Of a stretch of 11,672 bases of DNA, positions 6,886-11,672 are shown piece by piece. The stretch's first letter is position 1. Each line of letters starts with the position of its first letter. The position numbers and the translations under genes are program-made. Below the pieces are notes generated by a model, which saw nothing but the letters and a program-made list of their open reading frames with translations, made no database searches and was not told the origin of the DNA. Source of the DNA: an uncultured Collinsella sp. (GTDB taxonomy: Bacteria; Actinomycetota; Coriobacteriia; Coriobacteriales; Coriobacteriaceae); contig CABUWR010000021.1 in the NCBI GenBank assembly GCA_902495265.1, positions 1-11,672 on the forward strand. The letters run 5' to 3'.

Positions 6886-8245
6886 AGAGGCGGACGGTGA
6901 AGGTAATCTGGTTGCCGTGGCCGCAGGCAGAAGCGCTCCCGCCATGGGCTTCGGCGATGGCTCGTACCACGGATAGGCCCACGCCCGAGCCGCCCGTCTT
7001 GGAGCTGCGCGATACGTCTGCACGATAGAAGCGGTCGAACAATCGGTCCAGGTCGCCTTCGGGCAGCTCGTCCACGGCGTTCGATACGACAAGCTCGGCG
7101 GCACCTTTACCCTGACCGCGCGAAACGGCACGCAGGCTCAGCTCAATCACGCTGTCCTCGCTTGCGTAGCGTGTGGCATTGTCCAGCAGCAGCTCAACAA
7201 CCTGCGCCACTGCCGCGGCATCGGCATGGGCTCGCACGCCGCTCGCGATCGACGTCGCCAGCCGCTTTCCGCGCGAAACCGCCACCGACCCAAACGGCGC
7301 CGCCGCCTTGTCCACTGCCTCTGAAAGATCGATCGATGTCATGGTAAAGCCCGCCGAGCCCTCGTCCATACGCGCCAGGAACACCAGACGCTCCGTCAGC
7401 GCCGTCAGCCGCGCGACCTGCTCGTGAATGCTCTGCGTCCATTCGCTCTCGCCGCTCTCGATTTCCTGCACCTCGTTAGCGGCGTCAATCACGGCCAGCG
7501 GCGTCTTGATCTCATGGCTTGCATCGGTAATGAACCGCTTTTGCTTGCTGTAGCTCTCGACCATCGGTCGAATCACCGCGCCCGAGGCACCCGCCACAAT
7601 TGCCAGCACCGCCAGCCAGCCAATGCAACTGATTGCCACGCTCGCGCTCAAAAACGAATGAAAGCTTGCAAGCTCGCGTGAGCAGTCCACGAACACATAG
7701 GTTGTCTCGTCGCCCTGAACCGTAACCGTATAGCGGTAGTTACCAGAAAAGCCCGAGGTCCAGCCCTTGGAATATAGTCCTGCAGCGATGCGGGCGGCAC
7801 GCTTGGCACCCACCGCGGCAATGCGGGCCGTGTTGACATCAGTCACCTGCCCGCCGGCAATCGACACCGTAAAGTAGCGCGTGTCGAAGGGAGACTCCGC
7901 CGTCATACCTTCGAAGTGCCTGATGCGAACGCCCGCCTGGCTATCGCCGGCATCCTTGCCATTAGCGGGATCGTCTTTTGGCTTGTCCCCCCAATCGATA
8001 CCGTCCTTGCCCGCCAGGATATAGTCCAGGCGAGCGTCGGCCATCTTGCAGACATGCGAATAATTGACGATGTTGATGCCGGCGATGATGAGCGTGAGCA
8101 CCACGGTCACGGCGCCCATGGCAACGAGGATAAACTTGCGACGCAGGCGGCAGCCCAATGCGTCAACAGAATTTGCCCGCCCCGTACTACTCGAGGCGGC
8201 GTGAAACCGCTCCGTCATGCGTTTGCACCACGCGCGCACGCTCAC
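6884..8245 (-). CDS. Sensor histidine kinase
   Basis: This 453-residue kinase has a basic cytoplasmic N-terminus, a membrane helix at about 38-60, an external sensor region of about 135 residues, and a second helix at about 198-225. The HisKA H-box is FITDASHEIKTPL with phospho-acceptor His244. The ATP-binding lid follows: N-box LLLDNATRY with Asn356, F-box LFDRFYRAD at 402-410, and G2 box GGSGVGLS at 418-425. The usual G1 motif (D-x-G-x-G) is replaced by SNAVDEL near 388-394. No clear HAMP domain is seen. The GTG start at 8245 overlaps the regulator stop as GTGA, which supports translational coupling; the next in-frame ATG is at 8218. It probably autophosphorylates on an envelope signal and passes phosphate to Asp51 of the upstream regulator. 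Confidence 0.93.
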   Translation of the reverse strand: MSVRAWCKRMTERFHAASSSTGRANSVDALGCRLRRKFILVAMGAVTVVLTLIIAGINIVNYSHVCKMADARLDYILAGKDGIDWGDKPKDDPANGKDAGDSQAGVRIRHFEGMTAESPFDTRYFTVSIAGGQVTDVNTARIAAVGAKRAARIAAGLYSKGWTSGFSGNYRYTVTVQGDETTYVFVDCSRELASFHSFLSASVAISCIGWLAVLAIVAGASGAVIRPMVESYSKQKRFITDASHEIKTPLAVIDAANEVQEIESGESEWTQSIHEQVARLTALTERLVFLARMDEGSAGFTMTSIDLSEAVDKAAAPFGSVAVSRGKRLATSIASGVRAHADAAAVAQVVELLLDNATRYASEDSVIELSLRAVSRGQGKGAAELVVSNAVDELPEGDLDRLFDRFYRADVSRSSKTGGSGVGLSVVRAIAEAHGGSASACGHGNQITFTVRL

Positions 8246-8931
8246 GCCTGTTCGCCTTCCTCGACAACCTCAAGCGAATATCCCTGATTGCGCGACGCGC
8301 GGATGGCCACATTGGCACCCAGCGCCGTCAGCTTTTTGCGCAGGTACGAGATGTAGACCCACACCACGTTAGCGCCTTCGGGTGCGTCCTCACCCCAAAC
8401 CCCGAGCATCAGACGCTCGGTGGGCATGCGCGTGCCGGCGTTACGCATAAAGAGCTCCATAAGCTGAAACTCACGGTTGGCCAGATGTTCCTCGCCCAAA
8501 GGCCCAACGAGTGTGCAAGCCGCCGTGTCGAGGCACACGTTGCCCACACTGAGCGTCGTGGCGTCAATTGCCGTCGCCGCGCGCGTCATGGCACGAATAC
8601 GCGCAAGCAGTTCCTTGGCGGCAAACGGCTTGGTCAGGTAATCGTTGGCACCAGCATCCAGGCCCTCGACCTTATCGGACACCTCGCTTTTTGCCGTGAG
8701 CATGATGATGGGCAGTCGCTTGCCGGCGGCGCGCGTGCGCTTGAGCACCTCGATGCCATCCATGCCGGGCATCATGATATCTAGGATTGCGGCGTCATAG
8801 TCGTTGGCGAGCAGATATTCGAGCGCCGTCAGACCGTCGAGGGCGGTGTCGACCTCGTAGTCGCTATGTTGAAGAATCGCGGTAAGGGCACGGGAGAGGC
8901 CGGGTTCGTCCTCGGCAAGCATCAGCTTCAT
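8242..8931 (-). CDS. OmpR-family response regulator
   Basis: The 229-residue protein has a receiver domain (about 1-115) with acidic pocket Glu7/Asp8, phospho-acceptor Asp51 (ILDIMMPGMDG), Thr79 and Lys101 (YLTKPF). A winged-helix DNA-binding domain follows (about 130-222), with REFQLMELFMRNAG, VVWVYISYLRKKL and NQGYSLEV as trans-activation and wing elements. The ATG at 8931 has AAAGGA about 6 nt before it. It is the first gene of a minus-strand block with the kinase (GTGA overlap) and the ABC genes. A direct repeat over its promoter suggests it activates its own transcription. The transporter operon is the likely regulon; this is inferred from position. Confidence 0.96.
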   Translation of the reverse strand: MKLMLAEDEPGLSRALTAILQHSDYEVDTALDGLTALEYLLANDYDAAILDIMMPGMDGIEVLKRTRAAGKRLPIIMLTAKSEVSDKVEGLDAGANDYLTKPFAAKELLARIRAMTRAATAIDATTLSVGNVCLDTAACTLVGPLGEEHLANREFQLMELFMRNAGTRMPTERLMLGVWGEDAPEGANVVWVYISYLRKKLTALGANVAIRASRNQGYSLEVVEEGEQA

Positions 8932-8975
8932 AGTTGTTCCTTTAGCGCACGGCTATACAGGTTTTGATACTGCCG

Positions 8976-9014
8976 ATAATAGCGTACCAAAAGCTGCCTT
9001 AGCGCGGCCTTAGC
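8976..9014 (-). promoter_or_regulatory. Response-regulator promoter with 11-bp direct repeat
   Basis: On the minus strand, TATTAT (plus coordinates 8976-8981) is a 5/6 -10 box. Where the -35 should be there is no TTGACA; instead GCTAAGGC occurs twice (9014-9007 and 9003-8996) with an 11-bp period. OmpR/PhoB-type regulators commonly bind direct repeats of about one helical turn and replace a weak -35, so positive autoregulation is the likely reading. Confidence 0.5.
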
Positions 9015-9159
9015 TGCTCAACCTGCACGTTTCTAAAAACGCTGGATAGGGCTTAGCCAAACTTAAGGGGCATATGCCGAGCGCTTGGACGCATGCCGGC
9101 CGCGAAAGGACGGCGACTCGTTCTTTCAGGGCGTCTTGGCCATGCAAAGTGCTCGAACG

Positions 9160-9738
9160 TTAGTCCTCGTACGCACCCTCGAGCCGAAGTAGCCACTCCT
9201 TGCGATCGAGCCCGCCGGCATATCCGTTGAGCGAACCATCGGCCGCCACCACGCGATGGCATGGCACAATAATCGAAACAGGGTTGCGAGCGACCGCGGC
9301 CCCCACGGCACGGGGAGACACAACGGGTGCTTCGTTTCCCGGTACACGATGTCGAGCCGCAACACGCTGGGCGATCTCACCATACGTAGCGACCTCGCCA
9401 CGCGGGATAGAAAGCAGCTCAAACCAAACCTCGCGCTGAAACGCCGTACCAATCATATGCAACGGCGGCGTAAACCGAGGCTCCTGCCCCGCAAAATAAG
9501 CATTCAGCCAAGCCCAAGAACGCTCAAGCACCGAAGTAGCCGCACCATTTGCGGGACTTACCGACGACATGCCACCAGTACCGGAAACTGCATCAGCGCC
9601 TTCAACATGTTCGGGATCTTCTTTGAGAAGCGTGGAGCCAAAGTGCTCCTGCCCCTCAAACCAAAGCCCCGTCAGACCGCGGCCATCAGCGGCAAGCAAT
9701 ATTTCGCCCAAAGGCGAAGCAAACGTCGTCGTGACCAC
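9160..9738 (-). CDS. ogt: Methylated-DNA--[protein]-cysteine S-methyltransferase
   Basis: This 192-residue DNA repair protein moves the methyl group from O6-methylguanine to its own cysteine in a single-turnover reaction. The active-site motif is PCHRV with Cys160. Before it stands the recognition-helix segment RAVGAAVARNP (143-153), whose first Arg usually pushes the damaged base out of the helix; after it come NGYAGGLDRKEWLL and the conserved C-terminal helix. The N-terminal domain begins with the usual short SPLGEILLAAD strand pair. Two stretches look longer than usual: a polar Gly/Ser/Ala segment (about 40-68) and an insert before the recognition helix (about 130-141). The start is GTG at 9738, chosen because AAAGGAG lies 6 nt before it. 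It has its own spacer on both sides and is probably monocistronic. Confidence 0.95.
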   Translation of the reverse strand: MVTTTFASPLGEILLAADGRGLTGLWFEGQEHFGSTLLKEDPEHVEGADAVSGTGGMSSVSPANGAATSVLERSWAWLNAYFAGQEPRFTPPLHMIGTAFQREVWFELLSIPRGEVATYGEIAQRVAARHRVPGNEAPVVSPRAVGAAVARNPVSIIVPCHRVVAADGSLNGYAGGLDRKEWLLRLEGAYED

Positions 9739-9904
9739 CAGCGGCTCCTTTCAAAACTTCGCAAACATAATACCGCGAATTGTGCAGACAACCCCGCAGA
9801 TACGTCTGGGCGGGCTCGCAATTGCTTAAGCGAGGCTGTTTTCCCCAATCAAGCTAAGAAGACGCAGGGCTTCGACGCCAGAGCGGTACCTCTATCAGCT
9901 GAGC

Positions 9905-10076
9905 TCTAATACTTTCCCGAGAAGTGAACGAGTAAAAACGAAGCCCCGGAGCATCCACGCCTTTAGACCGCAAAACCGCAGGATTCGCACAGCAAAACCG
10001 CAGGAAATAGCGGTCAAAAAATGCCAATGCTTCGGGGGTCCAAATAAGGTCGTTCACTTCACGGGAAAGTATTAGA
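9905..10076. repeat. MITE-like element with 27-bp terminal inverted repeats
   Basis: The left end 9905-9931 and right end 10050-10076 are inverted copies at 26 of 27 positions; the left end begins TCTAATACTTTCCCG. Inside, CCCCGGAGCAT (9945-9955) faces ATGCTTCGGGG (10026-10036) with one mismatch, and GACCGC (9966-9971) faces GCGGTC (10010-10015), so the whole 172 bp can fold as one long hairpin. The centre has a 14-bp direct repeat, GCAAAACCGCAGGA, at 9970-9983 and 9992-10005. No target-site duplication is obvious and no transposase is encoded. It could be a non-autonomous mobile element or a structured intergenic repeat. Confidence 0.7.
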
Positions 10077-10107
10077 CCCCGATTCACCCAACCCCAAAGT
10101 CACCTCA

Positions 10108-10188
10108 GGCAGCAGGCGCAGCGCGCCGCAGCTGCCGGCCGCGCCCCACAGTCCCCCAAGGCGGCAGGCGCAAAGCGCCGAGGCCGCC
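10108..10188. repeat. Two related GC-rich nested hairpins
   Basis: Hairpin 1 (10108-10136) is GGCAGC-a-GGCGC-agc-GCGCC-gca-GCTGCC. Hairpin 2 (10160-10188) is GGCGG-ca-GGCGC-aaa-GCGCC-gagg-CCGCC. Their left arms match at 12 of 13 bases, 52 bp apart, which suggests duplication or two copies of one repeat family. They lie downstream of asd but after its own terminator. Confidence 0.55.
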
Positions 10189-10302
10189 GCCGGGACCAGG
10201 GCCCACAACAGCCACGTGCTCCCATCAGCCCAGCGGCCCCAACCAACAACGGCCCCATCGCAGGCCGCTCGCAGCAGCGCCACACATGGTCGAGGACGTT
10301 CT

Positions 10303-10327
10303 GAAAACTAAGCCCGGCCCCCGCCGG
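10303..10327 (-). terminator. Intrinsic terminator of asd
   Basis: On the minus strand CCGGC-GGGG-GCCGG (10327-10314) forms a short GC-only stem 11 nt after the asd stop, followed by GCTTAGTTTTC as a modest U-tract (10313-10303). Confidence 0.6.
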
Positions 10328-10337
10328 ACAGGTCACA

Positions 10338-11363
10338 CTACTCGCAGAGCAGCTTAGCGATCTGGACGGCGTTGGTTGCCGCGCCCTTACGGATTTGGTC
10401 GCCGCAGCACCAGAAGGTGATGCCGCGCGCAGCCTCGGGGTTCGAGATGTCGCGGCGCACGCGGCCGACCCAAATCAGGTCCTGGTCGGAGGTGTCCATC
10501 GGCATGGGGAAGCGGTCGTGTGCATCCTCGGCAGCCATATCGTCAACCAGCTTGACGCCGGGAGCGGTAGCAAGCGCAGCACGGGCCTCTTCCACCGTAA
10601 TATCGCGCTCAAACTCGAGCGTAATGCTCTCGGAGTGCGAACGCAGCACGGGCACGCGCACGCAGGTGCAGTTCACGCGCAGCTCGGGCAGGTGCATGAT
10701 CTTGCGGCCCTCGTTTTGCAGCTTCATCTCCTCGGAGGTAAAGCCTTCCTCCTTGACGCCGCCAATTTGCGGAATCAGGTTACTCGCGAGCTGGGCGGCA
10801 AATGCGCGCGGCTCGGGAATCTCCTCGCCACGGCCCAGGGCGGCCAGCTGAGCCTCGAGTTCGGCCATGCCGGGAGCGCCGGCACCCGAAGCCGCCTGAT
10901 ACGTCGAGACGATCATACGCTTCACGCCGGCGAGCTGGTGCAGCGGCCAGGTGGGAACCAGGCCGATGATGGTCGCGCAGTTGGGGTTGGCGATAAGGCC
11001 GTGATGCCACTTGATATCGTCGGCATTGATCTCGGGCACGACCAACGGCACCTCGGGATCCATACGGAAGGCATGGCTGTTGTCGACCACGACGGCGCCG
11101 CGCTTGACGGCCTCGGGCAGCAGTTCCTTCGCGATATCGTCGCCGGCGGCGCCAAGCACGATGTCGCAGCCCTCAAAGGCCTCGGGGCAAGCTTCCTCAA
11201 TCACAATCTGCTCGCCACGGAACTCGACGGTCTTGCCCGCGGAGCGTGCACTTGCCAACAGCTTGAGCTTGCCAACCGGAAACTCCTGCTCGTTGAGGCA
11301 CTCGAGCATCTGGGTGCCCACGGCTCCCGTCGCACCCAAAATAGCAACCGTGTACTGTTTCAT
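10338..11363 (-). CDS. asd: Aspartate-semialdehyde dehydrogenase
   Basis: This 341-residue cytoplasmic enzyme reduces aspartyl phosphate to aspartate semialdehyde with NADPH, the branch point for lysine/diaminopimelate, threonine and methionine. Evidence: nucleotide-binding loop ILGATGAVG at 8-16, NADP-adjacent LLASARSAGK, catalytic Cys129 in NPNCATI, the STYQAASGAG loop at 153-162, substrate-binding GGVKEEGFTSEE, and catalytic His243 in RVPVLRSHSES. The length is standard for the Gram-positive/actinobacterial branch. ATG 11363 was chosen over an upstream in-frame codon at 11399 because AAAGGGGGA lies directly before it and the protein then begins MKQYTVAILG, as in relatives. It follows a probable aspartate kinase gene by about 175 nt and ends at a clear hairpin. 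Confidence 0.96.
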   Translation of the reverse strand: MKQYTVAILGATGAVGTQMLECLNEQEFPVGKLKLLASARSAGKTVEFRGEQIVIEEACPEAFEGCDIVLGAAGDDIAKELLPEAVKRGAVVVDNSHAFRMDPEVPLVVPEINADDIKWHHGLIANPNCATIIGLVPTWPLHQLAGVKRMIVSTYQAASGAGAPGMAELEAQLAALGRGEEIPEPRAFAAQLASNLIPQIGGVKEEGFTSEEMKLQNEGRKIMHLPELRVNCTCVRVPVLRSHSESITLEFERDITVEEARAALATAPGVKLVDDMAAEDAHDRFPMPMDTSDQDLIWVGRVRRDISNPEAARGITFWCCGDQIRKGAATNAVQIAKLLCE

Positions 11364-11438
11364 ACTTCCCCCTTTAAAGGTTTTGGCTTTTGCCCGCACG
11401 CCGAGCAGACCGGATATTCTTGCCCAGTTTATACAAGA

Positions 11439-11465
11439 ACGGGGCGGGCACGAAACCCGCCCCGT
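11439..11465. other. Strong 10-bp hairpin in the asd leader
   Basis: ACGGGGCGGG (11439-11448) pairs perfectly with CCCGCCCCGT (11456-11465) around a 7-nt loop. On the minus strand it is followed by TCTTGTATAA, a weak U-tract, so it may terminate the upstream kinase transcript or act as an attenuator before asd. A TATAAA word (11428-11433) right after it might be a -10 for asd, but no -35 is visible. Confidence 0.5.
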
Positions 11466-11487
11466 CGAAACGAAACCGAAACGAAAC
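11466..11487. repeat. Tandem 11-bp repeat CGAAACGAAAC x2
   Basis: CGAAACGAAAC occurs twice head to tail (11466-11476 and 11477-11487), directly after the hairpin. A GC-rich CGCCCCGCC follows. The 11-bp period would place the copies on the same DNA face. Confidence 0.75.
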
Positions 11488-11538
11488 GCCCCGCCGTAGA
11501 TTTATGAGACATGTCCCAAAAAATCACCGGGATGGCAG

Positions 11539-11672
11539 CTACTTGCGGAGCGCGGCCAGGGCGGGATCGACCGGTGCGGAGGCCTCCAGGTCGGAGACCT
11601 TCACAATGCCGTTTTCGTCGGAGAAGGCACGGTAAATGGTTCGAATCGCCAGGTCGAAGTCCTTCTCCTCGA
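11539..11672 (-). CDS. C-terminal end of a probable aspartate kinase (partial)
   Basis: A minus-strand frame is open from the window edge to TAG at 11541-11539 and gives 43 complete residues: EEKDFDLAIRTIYRAF, then SDENGIVKVSDLEASAPVDPALAALRK. The first part resembles the last beta-strand/helix of an ACT domain in aspartate kinases (pattern E-K-D-x-x-x-A-x-R-x-[LI]-[HY]-x-A-F). The position just before asd, which uses the product of that enzyme, supports this. The tail after it is longer than in many aspartate kinases and was not recognised. With so little sequence, another ACT-domain or unrelated protein cannot be excluded. Confidence 0.45.
   Translation of the reverse strand, partial: EEKDFDLAIRTIYRAFSDENGIVKVSDLEASAPVDPALAALRK

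Larger units (their letters stand above)
9739..10337. other. 599-bp non-coding spacer between asd and ogt
   Basis: No convincing gene is present. In order it holds the ogt leader, with a possible minus-strand -10 TATTAT (9767-9772) but no proper -35; an 8-bp palindrome GCTTAAGC (9824-9831); a tRNA D-arm-like word on the minus strand (9890-9905); a 172-bp element with terminal inverted repeats; two related GC-rich hairpins; and the asd terminator. A 77-codon minus-strand frame (9854-10087) runs through the inverted-repeat element. It has no ribosome site and spans both terminal repeats, so I do not call it a gene. Confidence 0.7.

Noticed and set aside
9890..9905. A tRNA gene on the minus strand
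   Set aside because: Only the D-arm word is present; no acceptor, anticodon or T arm can be folded from the flanking sequence.
9970..10005. Two GCAAAACCGCAGGA units as a minimal CRISPR array
   Set aside because: The spacing is only 8 nt, there are two copies, and they lie inside an inverted-repeat element with no cas genes nearby.
9854..10087. 77-codon minus-strand open frame in the ogt-asd spacer
   Set aside because: It runs across both terminal repeats of the palindromic element, lacks a ribosome site and resembles no known protein; it is better explained as translated repeat DNA.
10395..11507. 370-codon plus-strand frame opposite asd
   Set aside because: It is an antisense shadow of the clearly conserved aspartate-semialdehyde dehydrogenase; no ribosome site or recognised domain.
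11505..11518. Near-palindrome TGAGACATGTCCCA as a third copy of the 33-bp repeat family
   Set aside because: It shares only the TGTCCC core with the 33-bp repeat, too short to claim relationship; it may be a separate element near the kinase stop.

Overview
The window looks like a chromosomal stretch of a high-GC, Gram-positive gut actinobacterium, most probably Collinsella or a close relative (class Coriobacteriia). This is an inference from GC-rich codon use, the type of phosphofructokinase, an XRE regulator with a membrane tail, and intergenic spaces full of palindromic repeats. No rRNA, complete tRNA, CRISPR array, transposase or phage gene was seen.

Layout. Positions 1-3269 read on the plus strand: the 3' part of a choloylglycine/linear-amide hydrolase-like gene (1-696), a 6-phosphofructokinase of the mixed ATP/PPi group (836-1915), a 433-bp spacer with two long hairpin elements (1916-2057 and 2096-2164), and an XRE regulator fused to a beta-repeat region and a C-terminal membrane domain (2349-3269). 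Everything from 3326 to the end reads on the minus strand: aspartate-semialdehyde dehydrogenase (10338-11363) after the tail of a probable aspartate kinase (11539-11672), then ogt (9160-9738), then a four-gene sensory/export block made of an OmpR-family response regulator (8242-8931), a histidine kinase (6884-8245), an ABC ATPase (6097-6798) and a large FtsX/MacB-type permease (3326-6091).

How the genes work together. Regulator and kinase overlap by 4 nt (GTGA), and the ABC genes follow 85 nt behind the kinase. The likely logic is an envelope-signal two-component system controlling a MacB/LolD-like mechanotransmission transporter, possibly for antimicrobial peptides or lipids; the substrate cannot be read from the sequence. 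The regulator promoter carries an 11-bp-period direct repeat over its -35 region, as expected for positive autoregulation. The putative aspartate kinase and asd form the first two steps of the aspartate-family pathway (lysine/diaminopimelate, threonine, methionine).

The most unusual content is non-coding. A 33-bp sequence occurs as two perfect inverted copies that bracket exactly the two ABC genes (3289-3321 and 6853-6885). A 172-bp MITE-like element with 27-bp terminal inverted repeats lies between ogt and asd (9905-10076). Several other large hairpins fill the remaining spacers.
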